From Onchocerca volvulus (Eukaryota > Nematoda > Chromadorea > Rhabditida > Onchocercidae): 64,000 nucleotides of DNA. Both the position numbers and the translations under genes were made by a program. The notes under the pieces are model-generated. The model saw nothing but the letters and a program-made list of their open reading frames with translations, made no database searches and had not been told where the DNA came from. The DNA lies in NCBI GenBank assembly GCA_000499405.2, contig HG738137.1:23688700-23752699 (forward strand), written 5' to 3'. This document shows positions 10,506-24,027 of the stretch, one piece after another (the first letter of the stretch is position 1; each line of letters begins with the position of its first letter).

Positions 10506-12839
10506 TGGTATTTATATATGTGTGAGTGTGAATATGTGAACATGCATGTTTGTTCAATTTGGGAGCCAAAAAAAAAAAAGTTTGAGCAATCGAGCCAACA
10601 AAAAAGTTGAAGCAATTGAGTCCAATAAAAGGATTCAAGCATGAAATTTCAAGCAATGAGGCGAAAAGATTAGGAAATGAAGCATTTTCGTCTTTTCTAA
10701 CGCTAAACTGATGGCAACTGAAGTGATTTTCCCTAAACTAATGCTCACTTTAATTTGATTATTGATAAAATCTTTTATCCAGCAAATACCTCCTCTGTAT
10801 GCAGAAGTATTATCACAAGCATCTTTTTTCGATCTTTTTTCTTCTTTACTTCATAATAATTATCACTTTTCAGCTGTATATCATATCATCATATTAATAA
10901 TTTACTTTGTGAAATCAAATCAAAATACTTATTCTCACTAGTAATTTTAATCGTTCGATGAAATCAAACGATTGATAATAATTTTCCTTTAACATTTATT
11001 TCAAATAAATAATAATATTGATTTATCAAAATAATATCATTTTTACTACTCTTTTTTTCTTTTTGGCTCTTTTTTTTTTTTAAAATAAAAATAATTTTCT
11101 GTATAGTAAATCAATCATTTTTATGTATTTTCACATATCGAGAATGAAATAGTTTGTTGCCTAGCGACGATGCATAATATTTTCCTTCACTCATATCTAA
11201 ACTGAATGCTTAGCTAATGTTTGAATGTGTTAAAATTAATGAGAAATCTATAAAAATATATCATAAATTTTCCATTGATATTAATTTTTCACGATGTATT
11301 ATGTTAATTTATTATTTTATATTATATACTTTAGATATGTTGAAATTTTTGCATATTATGATAGAATGTTTGCAAAATTACTAATTAATAACATAAATGA
11401 TAATAATAGTAATAATGATAGCAGTGATAATATTAGTGGGATGAAAACATTGTTATATTTTTGTTATATTTCTATTTTTCATTCATTCCCATTTGATAAC
11501 AAAAGCAAACTTTTTTTTCATTTGATGATAAAAAATTCTAATTTTTGTTACATTTCCATCTTTTTTCTCCAAAGAAAATCCATTAATTCAACTTTTCTAT
11601 CAAAAATTTTCAATTATATCAAATGAATAAATTTTTATTTCCAAAAAATGAACAAAATTTCCATTTCTAAAATATTATTTTTCAAAAAAAAAAAAAAAAA
11701 GGAAAAAAGTTTCACCTTTTTTAAAAATAATTAAACTCGCTAAATTGAATAGCAAGATAAATTTTTTAGCAAATTATAATTTTTAAGTATATTTAATTAT
11801 TAAAATACTGAACAAAATATTAAAATATTGAACAAAATATATGTCTTTCAAATATGTATGTATGTGTGTAAATATAGTTAAGAAAGTATATATGTGATTC
11901 TTATGTCATCGAAGAATATCTGCAATTATTTTGATTTTTATTTTTTTTTTCCATCCATTCGTATAAATGAAATGAAATGTCGCTATTTCTTTTATTCATT
12001 GTCGATTGTCCAAAAATATCACAAATATAAATGAAAAATTAGGATTTTGCAAGAATAAAAAACAAAAGAAAACTGATCGATGAATGTTTCTGATTGAAGA
12101 ATCAATTCCATCCATTCTCGACCGATCATTTTTCATATTTAAGCTTCTATCCTCATCATTCCTTCCTCCAAACTTCCTCTATTTCCTTCTTCTTTCCTTC
12201 TCCGGTCTTCCTATCCTATTTCCTCCACTCTCTCTTCTTGCCCCGTATACCCATTCTTCACTTTTTCCATTTTTCAATTCCTATGTATGAAATAAAACAA
12301 TGTTGGCACATTTGATTGTTTGATTCGTTGAAAAGAATGACTACATTCCATAATTTCCATTTAATAAATTCAATTTAGCATTTTTCAATTATTCCTTCTT
12401 TTTTCTTCTTTCCTTACTTTATCTTTAATGATTAATTTATTTAAAGGTAAAAAAAAAAGAGAAAAAAAAGTCAAAATTATTGCGTGTAAATAATATTTGC
12501 AGGAGAATGAATATAAAAAGTTAAAAAAATGAAAAATTGAAATTTATCTTAATAGTTTTTAATGATTTCATCAAAATTATTTCTTTTCAAATGCAGAAAT
12601 AAAAAACAGAAGAATAAATTTGAAATAATTTTTTTATATTTTCATTTTTTGTGAAATTCATCCTTTTTGTAATGCAATACATTTAAACTGTAACATATTT
12701 ACAACATGTGACATATCATCAAAATGTGACAGTCAAACATTTATCAGTTCAATTCTCTTGCAAATAAATATACTTAATTTTTTGCTTATTGCGTTATTAT
12801 TATCATGAAGATATTTAACTTAATAATCATAGTCACATA

Positions 12840-13065
12840 TTTATTGATAATCATAATTATTATGTAGATCCATTTCTTCATTTACTGATAATAATTATCA
12901 CTATTATGCATATTTGCCTCTTCATCTACTAGTAACTATTATCATTATTGTGTTTATTCATTTTTTCATTTACTGATAATCGTTATCATTGCGTATATAC
13001 TCATTTCTTCATCTATTGATAATCGCTGTCATTATCATATATATTCTTTTCTTCATCTATTAAAT
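12840..13065. repeat. Diverged tandem repeat, about five copies of 41-56 bp
   Basis: The phrase TTTCTTCATCTATTGATAAT and its variants recur at about 12867, 12920, 12963, 13004 and 13049. Each is followed by a variant of CGTTATCATT and a TATATTC-like spacer. Copies are strongly diverged, so the array is old. Confidence 0.75.
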
Positions 13066-13407
13066 TTCCTTAATTCTTTCTTTTTATTTCATAGTATTAA
13101 TCTTATTTAGTTTTCGGCTTTGTATTTTTTATTTTTTTTTTAATTAAAAAAGTTTTTGAATAAATGTTAGAAATTAATAACGAATGATAAAGATAAGTAT
13201 AAATGGTTTATATATATGTAATATTTCTATCATTTGTTTAAAGTTTTTATAATTAAAAGTTAAGAAATGGAAAACTTAAAAGAATTGCCATACATTATTT
13301 ACTATATTTTCCATATATATATATATATATAAATTCCAGTATACGCATAATACGTGAATATATGCATAATACGTGCACATTTACTATTAAAATATTGTCT
13401 GTTACGT

Positions 13408-13760
13408 AACTAACTAGCCCTGAAATTGATGGCGCTTAAGCGGAAGACTTATACTCAATGTTTGGTTCATCCCACAGCGCGCCAGCTCTCTTTACCAAAA
13501 GCAGTCCATTGGTGCACACATTCAATGTCTATGCTTCATTCAAGCAAACAAAACGTCATAGTCTTTGAAAATTTTGAAAATAGAATGAAAACATTTCGTC
13601 CCACAATTCCTCTAATCATTCGCTTTACCGAATATAACTGTTTTATTACCTGCTCCAGCTATCCTGAGGGAAACTTCAGAGGGAACCAGCTACTAGATAG
13701 TTCGATTAGTCTTTCTCCCCTATACCAAAGTCAGACGATCGATTTGCACGTCAGAATCGC
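13408..13760 (-). pseudogene. Rearranged 28S rRNA gene fragment
   Basis: From about 13462 to 13760 the + strand reads as antisense large-subunit rRNA. Signature words are GGTTCATCCCACAGCGC, CTCTAATCATTCGCTTTACC, TATCCTGAGGGAAACTTC, GGGAACCAGCTACTAGAT, GGTTCGATTAGTCTTTC and GATTTGCACGTCAG (the fifth begins inside 'agttcgattagtctttc' with one change). The upstream 13408-13458 instead reads as sense LSU (AACTAGCCCTGAAA, then GATGGCGCT), a segment normally a short way 3' of the other in 28S. The copy is therefore internally inverted and lacks the connecting sequence. Substitutions and losses show it is not functional. The adjacent A-run (13777-13797) may be chance. Confidence 0.9.
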
Positions 13761-14334
13761 TTATTTATAATGCAAAAACTAAAAAAAAAAAAAAAAAGAA
13801 AATTATTATTATTAGATAATATTCGTATAGTTTTATTAAAAGCTTATCAGTATTTGCTGAAATATCATCAATAGAAGATATGAATTAAGGACTTTTTTCT
13901 GTCTTTTTTTTTTTTAAATTTTAGACAGATAAAAGCAATATCTTTTGATTTGAGAGAAAAGAGACGAGGAAAAAGAGGGTTATCGAATTTGTCTATATTC
14001 CATTCACGATCTCTGGTCCTCGTCTCCTTTTTTTTTTATTTTTTTATTTTTTTTTTCAACTTGAAATAAAATGCTCATTGGCAGAACTAGTTCCCTAGTT
14101 TGCGTATTCTTTGCAAACAATTTCATCCTATTCGATCAACCATTTTTATATATCTGAATATTTCGTTTTTATTCGCTTATGTCATTCTCTCTTTAATTCT
14201 CTCTTTTCCTTTTATTCTTCCCTCTTAAATTTCTTCTGAAATTTTTCGCTTGATAAAAACCTACTTATCACGGGAATTCTGTCATGAAATACATGCACAA
14301 ACACAATTTCTATATTTAGATCTGTTCAGTTAAT

Positions 14335-14690
14335 GATGATGAAGTGTTTCAGTGATGTTACTTCCGGTGATGAATTTAATTGGTTGAAACAATTCCTTAT
14401 ATTCTGTTCTTTCGCATGATTTATCGATTGTTTGCTAAAAATTAAATTATCATAAATATATTATTTTTTTAATATGAAATTTAAAATTTCAAGATTTGAT
14501 TACTAATATACCATTACAGATTATTGATATTTGTTTGAAAGAATTAATAGTTAATAACAATTGTATCAGTGATGGTGATACTTCCGGTGATTTCAAATTG
14601 TCGAAATAATTTCTTACATTCATTCCTTCTTAATGAACTGTCGATTATTTGCTGCAAATAAATTACCATAAATATATATTAATCGTTTTT
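14335..14690. repeat. Diverged tandem duplication, period about 218 bp
   Basis: CAGTGATG..ACTTCCGGTGAT, followed by ATTG.CGAT.TTTGCT and then TTA.CATAAATATAT, occurs at about 14350-14465 and again at about 14568-14690. Two copies, moderately diverged. The shared word ACTTCCGG is an ETS-type core. Confidence 0.8.
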
Positions 14691-15738
14691 TATAAAAATT
14701 TAAAATTTTAATTCTATTATGATGTTTGACTAGAAGAGCTATTAGTAATAATTCTAAATAAATTGAACCAAATAAACAAAATCAATTATTACTAAAGAAT
14801 AAAATAATCGGTATGGTATTAAATAAGAAGTGCCTCCTTTTTCTTCATTTTTTTTCCTTTTTTTTTTATTCGCAACATTATTTAGTCATTATTTATCAGA
14901 TCCTTTATCCTTTTATTATTAATATTTTTTATTAAAAATTAAACAAACAATATTTAATAAGTTTTGCATATTGACTTTTTCTATCAAAAAAAAAAAAATT
15001 ATTTGATTAATTCTTCAATTTTTATTATTTTTTCTTCTCCCGCTTTTCCAATTCATCCCATATAATCTGACTTTTCGTTTTAGTTTCAATATTTCTACCA
15101 ATTTTTGCTGTATAAATTAGCAAAATGATGTGATAAATGTTATAACATTATATCAGTTTTAATGAATCATTGAATATTTTCGATAAAGTTTTCTCTTTTG
15201 ATATAAGATTGATTATTCATTCCTTTTAAATATCTTTTGTTTCTTTCTTCTTTACAATTTTTTCACAATGAATAATATTACCAATAAATGAATAATTGTA
15301 TATTCAAAAGAAATTTAAATTAGCAATTGTCAAATTTCATTCAGATTTGGTTTCTAATTAATTACCCTTCTTTGATCTTATTTGATGAATATCACAAGTA
15401 ATACATAATTACTTTACTTGATACATAAATTGCTAACAATTTTATTTAATTCGTTTATTACACAATCAAAATTAATTTATTTCAAATCGCGTTCCAAAGA
15501 AAATATTTATTATAGTACTTGAAGTAACACTGGCATGTTTTTTTTTGTGAAACACTTTAACAATTAGTTTAATTATTTGATTTGGCTTTCGCATATTCTT
15601 TTTCAGCTCTTTTTTTCACATTAATTTGTTTAATGCAAATTCTAATATTCTCAACTAAATAAAATGTTATTTTAAATTTAATTTTTTTGAAAGAATATTT
15701 TAAATGAATGACAATCATTTATGTAATCCATCTGCTAA

Positions 15739-15984
15739 TCTATATAAATAAAAATATAAATGCTACCTTTTACCCCGAACAGATATCCGGAAGTTCTCCA
15801 CCGATCCTTCTAACACAACCTTGTTTCCCAATAGGCCATCATTTTCATATAGACGTACTTACTTTCTTTCACGTGTTACGTCCGTGACAATTAAAAATAA
15901 GTGAGGGGCGGGGTTTATTGACTCCGCCTTTCTTTCTTTCCAATATTCTCCCTCTGCCCCCTTCTCTCCCTCTCTTTCTTTGCC

Positions 15985-16049
<65 letters not shown>

Positions 16050-16278
16050 CAACAACAAATAAGAATAAATAAGGATAAATAGTAATTCGAATGAGCGTTG
16101 CGTCAAAAATTTCAAAGCAGTAAATAAAGACTTTTCGATATCTAAGATTCTGAATTATGAGATAAGACGCATGTTTACGAACTTTCGGAGGTTCAAGATT
16201 TTGAACAAACGAACATTGACATTTTTATTTATATAGAATGGTTAGAGTCGAATACGAAGCTTGGCCGAGTCCAGCTAG
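15739..16278 (+). mobile_element. Helitron/Helentron-like non-autonomous element
   Basis: The element starts with TC after an A (TCTATATAAATAAAAAT at 15739) and ends CCGAGTCCAGCTAG followed by T. This is the A|TC...CTRR|T layout of Helitron insertions. The reverse complement of the first 17 bases lies at 16224-16240, so there is a subterminal inverted repeat of about 25 bp with few mismatches. It is followed by a 38-bp tail. The centre carries an ATA microsatellite (15986-16048). Subterminal inverted repeats plus a central microsatellite and a short 3' tail is the architecture described for Helentron-associated elements (HINE/DINE-1 type). No Rep/helicase is encoded. The classical 3' hairpin is weak (near-palindrome CTTGGCCGAG). 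Confidence 0.6.
15986..16048. repeat. ATA microsatellite inside the Helentron-like element
   Basis: About twenty perfect TAA units between the two subterminal inverted repeats. Confidence 0.95.
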
Positions 16279-19082
16279 TAATTAAAAAAAATAAAAATAA
16301 AATGTTGGGATATGTTAGAATAACTTCCTTTCCTCATAACAATTCTTAAACTATACTATCAAATTTTTAGCTGACATTTATTTCATACCAAATTTCAAAC
16401 GATCCTCATTAAAATTATTAATAATTTATTCTGAAACAAATTGATTATTTTCGATATTATTTAAAATGATCCATTTTGAAATAAATGCAATTTAAGAAAA
16501 ACAATTTACTAATATTTTCTTCATCTAATATTTAGTTAAAAGTGATAAAAAAAAAGAAATACAGAAAATTTTTTATTTGAGCTGAATTTCAAAAAATTAT
16601 ACAGTTAATTAGTTATTCAGTTAACCTTAAATCTTTCCGGTTTTTGGCACAATGATGATTATTTTATTACAAAACATTAAATTTATTTTATTTACTTCAA
16701 TATTATTATATGAAATTTTTACAAAAAATATAATGCTATGTAGATTGACTAATCATAGTTTGATAGTATATTTTAATTACTTTGTTATAATCCTTATGTA
16801 TTGTTTTATTTTTTACTTCAACTTACTTGGCACTAATTAGAAGATGTGATGTATCGTATTCATATTAATAGTTGCATATGTTTGAATAAGAGAAGTTTGA
16901 AAAATGCTTAAATGTATAAATGAATATATGATATCAATTATTCAACATTTTCGGGCGATGTTGACGTATTCGTAAGCTTAGTATTATCTCACTTACGAAG
17001 CACATTTTATTAGTAAGTAGAATATTTCATCAAATTGAAATTGACGTCGAAGATGACGCACAAACATTTATTTCTCATTCTTAAAACACTTGTTGTGTCG
17101 ATATATGATGATCTTGCAAATTTCAAGTTTTTCTTGCTTTTTTCAGTTAATCATAGCTTAAAAGTGTTATTTCATGTCTTTTTTTCGTGTCAAATATTTG
17201 ATATTAAATATTTTTTCATGTCAAAGATATCTCTATGCATCAATTTTGCCAATGTTAGTTTCTTTTTTTATTTTACAATTAATTGTAAAGAGTTTCCTTT
17301 TATATATCTGATTGATTAATATCAAATTTATCATCATATTTATTCAAATATGACGAACTGTTTGCCATGTAACTTTTTTCAATTTCTCAATTAAATCAAA
17401 TTAATTAAACACTTTTTCTTTTTTCAATGTTTTATTCTTTGAAATATCATATCAATGGTTGTGCTTTATAATTTTTTTAATAACTGCCAAATAGAAGTAG
17501 TGTATGGTTATGAGAATGGTGAATATTTAATAAGAGAAAATGATATATACAAATGCTTTCATTCAAGTGTAATTTCAATTAAATGAAATGCTACTACAGC
17601 CGAAGAGTAATTTTCTATTTTCTGCTTCAAAGCATTTGACTTTAATTTTATTTTATTTTCATTTTTCATTATTGCTGATTTTTCAGTTAAAATGTCAATT
17701 TCAGACTGAAAATAAAATGAGATTAATTTCTGTGTGATTGAAATTAACTTGGATTTTTCCTTTTTTTTTCGTTTAAAAAACTTCATCTCATTTAATATTA
17801 TATATTATATTCGATGCAATCAAAAGGTTCAAGTTTATTGAACACGTTAAAATTTTCGTTTTATATTTAATGATGAAACTATTACGTGGTTTGATTGAGA
17901 ATATACGGATTTTTAATCAATAATTAAGAAATTAAATTTTTCCAAATAATCAAATGGTGTTTTTTTGCTAAATGATTAATATATATGTACATAGACATAT
18001 AACGTGCATGTTTATTTTGTTTAAATGATATAATTGAAAACTTATAAAAATTTTAATATTTTTGATTAAAAATAGAAATTAAGTTTCTAATGTCGAATTT
18101 TCTTTTTTGTCAAAATACAGAAATTAAGTTTCTCCAATTCAAATAAATAATATTCTTTTTGCTAAATTGTATGTATATATATATAATCACTTTTTTCATA
18201 TTTTCTTTCAAAAATGTTAAAATTTCCGTCGAAAAATGAAAACAGAAAAAAAAAAGGGAAGATTTTAAAATTGAACAGAAGAGAAGTAAGAAAGTTAAAG
18301 TAAACCGAAAATATCATCAGAATTTATCGAGAGAGAAAAATGCAATGCATAGGATATGTAAGCGCCCATGAAATCAGATATGAAAAAAAAGCGAAAAAAA
18401 AAAAAAAAAAACGAAAAATAAGAAAAATGAAAGAGAAGATTAAGAAAGCTAAGTGATTAATACTTTTCTTCTTCAGCTGCTGTTTGTGTTGTTAATATAT
18501 GATAATTTTATGTTCAAATGGCGCAAAATGTCTTTTATCTCTCCTTTTTTTCAAACATTATCATTTTCAACTTTCAACTTTACTTTTCCTATTCATCCAT
18601 GGCATTATCATTTAAGTAATAGTAATGATAGTAGTAGTAGTAGGATGAGGAGGAAGAGAAGGATATATAAATATCACACAGGCGGAAATGCAAACAACAG
18701 CGTTCATTTCAATAGGCTTTATTGTCAACAACATTTGATTGATTTTCGATTTATAATTTCTTTTCTTTCAATATTTGCTATCAACTTTTTACTTCTAACA
18801 ACAATGTGTCGATGAATAGTTTTCAACAATATGTGACATTAGCAATCATCTATCATCAAAGATAATTGCAACAATGACAACAAACGTGCAAATTTTGACA
18901 AAATGAAATAAACAAACTTTTGGAATTTTTCTTTTGAAGTATTTAAATAACTGAAATAGTTTTAGCAATTATTTTAAATTGATGTCTAATATAATTTGAA
19001 ATTATTATTATATACGACATATTGAAATTTGCAATCAGACTTTTTCTTTTTTTCAGATTGTTTTAAATTCTATAAATTTGTT
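16279..19082. other. AT-rich intergenic, no gene seen
   Basis: No coding exon is recognised. There is an 8-bp perfect stem at about 16974-17003 (TTCGTAAG...CTTACGAA). The phrase AGAAATTAAGTTTCT occurs twice, near 18074 and 18119. The hydrophobic frames at 16652 and 17035 follow the base composition and show no family motif. Confidence 0.5.
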
Positions 19083-19285
19083 TATCATGCCTCGCCTATT
19101 GTCACTTGTTTTTATCATTGTTATTATTATCATTCATCATTATGACCATCGTTACGGCTATTATCTTTATTACTTTCAAAAATTGCTCTTTCATTTCATC
19201 CAAACTTATTTTTACCATCGTTGCCATTCTTGTCTATTATCACTTGTTTTTATATTCTTATCATTATTATTGTGACCATTATTGC
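19083..19285. repeat. Diverged tandem duplication, period about 142 bp
   Basis: CTATTGTCACTTGTTTTTAT, then ATTATGACCATCGTTACGGC, recurs from about 19230 as CTATTATCACTTGTTTTTAT, then TGTGACCATTATTGCAGC. Two copies. Confidence 0.8.
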
Positions 19286-19334
19286 AGCTATCATTTGTAT
19301 CATCTTCTCAAGAATTTCCCTCTTAATAAAATAA

Positions 19335-19701
19335 GAAAATAATTTTCAAATAATCAATATATTGGAAAAATTTGAATTTCATTCCAACTTTTATGCATTC
19401 TGCCTTTTTTTCTTTTTGCTCGTCATACTTGTTAATTTAATTTCCTTATTATCATTTTTACTCTCATCAAGATTATTGTCTTCTTTCATGACTCATTATT
19501 TCTACACAATTCTTTCCTACCTTCATTTTATTCTTTCATTGAATATAACTTCTTTCGCTAATGTATTATTTTTCGTTTCTATTTTTCTTTATTTTGCATT
19601 ACTTACTATTTGATTTCTTAGTTATATGTAAAGTTTTATACTTATATTTCCAAATAAAAAAGAAAATAATTTTCAAATAATCAATATATTGGAAAAATTT
19701 G
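19335..19701. repeat. Exact 40-bp direct repeat flanking 287 bp
   Basis: The 40-base stretch 19335-19374 (beginning GAAAATAATTTTCAAATAAT) is repeated without mismatch at 19662-19701. The 287-bp interior is T-rich with no TIR and no recognised gene. The exact match among otherwise decayed repeats points to a recent event. Confidence 0.85.
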
Positions 19702-22182
19702 GATTTTTTTTTTGAAGTAGACTGCAAATGAAGGAGAAATTAGGATAGTCTAAAATATCACATTGTGTACTTTTTAAAATGACGTAAGTAAAGAGTTTAC
19801 AAAATAAAGCATGTTCATTATAAATTAGAAAAAATTTTTTTCTTTTTAAAAAAACATAAAAATTTACTGCTTGTCGATAAGTTATGCAACGAAAAAAAAA
19901 AAACAAACGCTGATTTTTGGTTAGAATTTGAATAAATTAAATAAAAGTTCAAGAATGAAATTTATTTCTCTTATAATTAATTTGCAATTTAGATTTGAAA
20001 TTCCTTGAAAAATTATTTATTTCCCAATGCATCATTATATCATGCTTTTATAATATTTTGGATGTTACTTTTATTTCGACATAATTCCCATGAAAATATT
20101 GCTGTTTCCAGCTATTCGATCCAAGAAAAATCTTTTATCACTCAGCCTATAAATCATTTCCGACTATTTTTTCTTTTTTTTTTTTACAAAAGCCAAACAT
20201 TTGATGTTTACGTTCACTGAAAGCAGATAATAAATAGTACATATATTTTACACAGAGGATTAGACTTTCCTGATTTTCCACATCTTTCGCATTTTGATTG
20301 AACTTACAGATAAGTCCGGAAGGAAAAACAATAAAGCTGGGAAGGTAAATAAAACTTCTAAACACTTATAAGATAAAAATCATTTTACTCATTGTCTTTT
20401 TTTTTTTTTTGAAAAATGATTTCTAATTTTTCAGTAATTTATTAATGAAGCATTAATTAACACGTAAATAAAATAAAGTCAATTTTCCATTCTTATTTAA
20501 AAGAAAAAGATTAGAAATTCTCTTGTTTTCTTTCATTCTAGATCACATAAAAGCAATGAATCTCTTTCTAATAATACTATTTTTGCATGATAAATTTTTC
20601 ACATTTTGTTCAATGACATAATATTATAAGCGTTCAACTATGAATTTATAACACGACGTAAAAGAAATTTTATATGTAAATAACATTTGTTTTTAACAAT
20701 TGTGCTAAATTGCTCAAAAATTTGCTAACATCGTTAACATCAAAAACAAATCTATTCATTTTTCATTCGAGAAAGCAAACGAGAGTTGCAGATGAATTTC
20801 TTTTTTCCTTTATTTTATTACATTTATCGATCTTTAAAGATAGATGCATCATTCTTCAATTCTACTTTACGTAGAAATGTAACATCAAAGAAATATGCGG
20901 GAAAATTTCAAATTTCCAGCAGTTTAATTTGCACAATTTTCAATTTTATCTTCCGTCTTCGACAGTTTTAGTCTTTCATTGTTTGATTCGTTGTAGATAA
21001 TTATTGAATTTCGTCAAAAATTTTGACTAAACTCCGTTAAATGAATCTTATAAAACATAAGGAATGGAAATATATGCTGTATATTATGTCTAAAATGAAA
21101 TAAAATTTTTTATTTTTTAGTTGAAATAATTATGAACATAATGGAAAATTTTTTAACGCATTTCTTTATTTGGACAATTTCAAGGTAACATATTATGTAT
21201 ATTGTTTGGTCAATAAATTATAATCAAATTAAAAGAAAAAAAAAAAAACGTAAAAGAAAATTAAATTCAACAAACAGTAAAATGGTTCTGTAATTGTGCT
21301 TTTAAATGTTTCATTCCTTTCTCTTTTGCTAAAAAATTTAGAATGTAATGTTAAAAATTTCGACTGATTAAGTGAAATTTCATTTAAATATTTAAATTTT
21401 AATTTAGTACATATTTTTAGGATATTGGTAATAAATTTTCATAACTAATATATGCAAATTCATTTTACACACGATAATATTTATAAATTATTCGCTTAAT
21501 TAAGATTTATTCAATCATTCCTTTTTTTTTTTGAAATTTTATTGTAAAAAATAATAATAAGCGGAAGATTAGAAGTGTTACTGTTAAAGTATTTCCCTGT
21601 AATCATTTATTAAATTTGTAATCATTTATTTTTTCTAATTGCAATTTCATTTTTAGTTCACTTCAAACCATTATAAATTTTTTTCAACCATTATTAATTA
21701 GCCCAATTTATCAAATTATTACTTTTAAGTGATAATTTTGAATTAATATATTTAAATTTTGAGTGAAATTTTATGTAAATTTATAAATTTTAATTTAGTA
21801 TAATTATTAAATTTTTACCATAACTAATAATTTGCTATAATTTATTGGCAAAATAAATTATATAATGATAAATCAAAATTTTATTATCAATTCTTATCCT
21901 AAATGATTGCTATTTTATTTCCGAAAATTTAATTTTCCAACTTTTTCCTCTTTTTTTTTTTTCCTTTCTTCAAAATAACGTTTGAAGAAGCTGCTGCTGC
22001 TATAGTGTGTACTAATTCTTAGTCTTATGGGCTCTTTTTCAGAAGTGTACATTCTGCTAAAGAAAAAAAAATTATTTATTGGCCAAGTAGTCTTAGAAAG
22101 CCAAGATTTGGCCAAATTTTCTTTTTTTCTCTTTTTCTTTCCAATTTTTCTTTTGAATATTTGAAAAATGACGTTATTTGAC

Positions 22183-22254
22183 GTATGTGCGTGTATGTGT
22201 GTGTATGTGTGTATGTGTATGTGTGTATGTATGTGTCTGCATGGATATATGTAT
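22183..22254. repeat. GT/ATGT microsatellite
   Basis: Interrupted GTGTATGT units. The alternating purine-pyrimidine run could favour left-handed DNA. The His/Thr-rich frames on the other strand are translations of this repeat. Confidence 0.9.
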
Positions 22255-23614
22255 GTAAAATATAGTATGATCTGCATTTTATCATTCTTCCAAAAAAATT
22301 TATGCCAATTTGACTTCTGCTATTCTCATGGGAATATTTCATTTTTTTTTTTTTATTTTTTAATTTTTCCTTTTTGAATGAATTTTTTTCGCAAATTTCA
22401 GAAATTTGGTAGTAAACTTAATAGTTTTAATTAATTTATTCAATTTTTGTCAATTATTTATTAATAATTAAATAATTACTTTAGGACAGATTAACATTGT
22501 AATAGCATTAAATTCAAAATAGTAGTACTTCATACTTATTATTAGATTATTTATTTCTAATATTATTTATTACTTATTATGCTTATTATTTATTATATAA
22601 TTATTTATTACTTATCACTTATACTTATTATTTATATCTAGGATTATTGAGCTTATTTCCAATAATTTTACTGTTATTAGGCTAATTAAAATCTAGTATG
22701 ACCATGCATCAGCCCAGGGCATGTACATTTATTTACATTATCAGGATTTTAATGATATATAGAAATCTATTGCTCAAAACTTTTTTTTTGGATTCAAATT
22801 TGCTGATAACAAAATTTTGATATTGTACTTAAAAAAAAAATAAAATAAAAATAAAAAAAAGGGGAAAAAAAGGAATCGAAAAAAAAGAGACTTCTTCATT
22901 AAGAACTTTTGAAATGTTTGATTTTTTTATTATTTGATGCTTAGTGATGATGAATTTATTAAGATGATAAAATTTTCTAAACCAACTATCATTTAAAATT
23001 TTCAATATTTTACAAAAATCAATTTGAAATTTAATTTTGTCAATTCTAATTCTGAGGATCTAATTTTAATTATATGAAAATATTTCTTATTTATAACCAT
23101 TTCAAATTGAAATGAGATGTGTACATTTCAGGTTTCCATTGAAGAACTACGATAAAAAAAAAAAAGGAAAAAAAGAAAAAAGGTAAATTTTGACGGCAAA
23201 ATCATCGTTAGAAAAGCGGAAGCTCTGAGCATCTCATATTCGTCAAAAAAATAATTCATTTGATTTTTATTTATTTTTGATTCAAAATTCAGTCAAACAA
23301 AACGTCATATTCGTTGAAAGTTTGAGAAAGTAATAGACAAAATATGTTGGGGCAAACAGAATATTCTTAGAAAAAAAAAAAAAAAAATTACATAAAGTAA
23401 GTCAAAATAATGCAAAAAAAAATCGGTTTATTTTCAAATTGTAAAATTTGCTGAAAAAAAAATTTTTTTCTTTGCAAAAAAAATTAGTTAAATAGATTTT
23501 TTATTTTCTATCGCATTTGCGAGGTCAAAAAGCGAAGCAAAAGACAATAAAAGTTAATGACATTAAGGAAACTTTTTGCAATGAAAAAATTTTTGTAAAT
23601 TAAAGAAATTATCA

Positions 23615-23640
23615 AGAGAGAGAGAGAGAGAGAGAGGGAG
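23615..23640. repeat. GA microsatellite
   Basis: About twelve GA units ending in GGGAGGG. Confidence 0.9.
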
Positions 23641-24027
23641 GGAAAAACGAAACAAAAATGACATTCTTTTGCTCTTTGACGAAAAAGAATTTTTATTCAT
23701 TTTCCCTTAAAATGTATTGGAATATTTTAGAAGCATTGATTTTAAAGATTTTAAATGTTTAGAAGTATTAAATGTTGATTGTTAAAGAAATCAACCTTTT
23801 TCATCCATCATCATCCTAATATTAGAATCCATCTATCGTCATCACAAAATTGGGTTCCATCCATCATCATCATAATATTAGGTTATCGTTTTAATTTATT
23901 AAGTTCGTGGACTAGAAGGAATTTTCTCATTTATTTGAATTGTTGTGTCGTTATTGAATTTAAATTTGAATAGTTGTTATTTGCATTTTAAATCTACTAT
24001 TTACATAATCTACAAAGTGTTTCCAAA

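Larger units (their letters stand above)
9526..12839. other. Start of the gene-poor interval, repeats only
   Basis: No coding exon is recognised. Contents include an imperfect AAT/GTA trinucleotide tract (about 9947-10155), a short duplication of CTTGCCAATGCAATTTGG between 10330 and 10425, a TATC/TA tract (about 10456-10505) and many homopolymer runs. The open frames here are low-complexity translations of these repeats. Confidence 0.6.
19702..24027. other. AT-rich intergenic, no gene seen
   Basis: No supported exon. The segment 20780-20965 is slightly less repetitive, but its 61-codon frame has no family signature. Weak similarity between about 21380-21470 and 21745-21840 (AAATTTTAATTTAGTA, CATAACTAATA) suggests an old duplication. 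Simple repeats are listed separately. Confidence 0.5.

Noticed and set aside
13775..13797. A-run after the 28S fragment as a retrotransposition tail
   Set aside because: Order and orientation of the two rRNA segments do not fit twin-primed insertion, and A-runs of this length occur throughout the window.
16652..16840. Hydrophobic frame considered as a mitochondrial DNA insertion
   Set aside because: No recognisable mitochondrial protein motif. Composition alone explains it.
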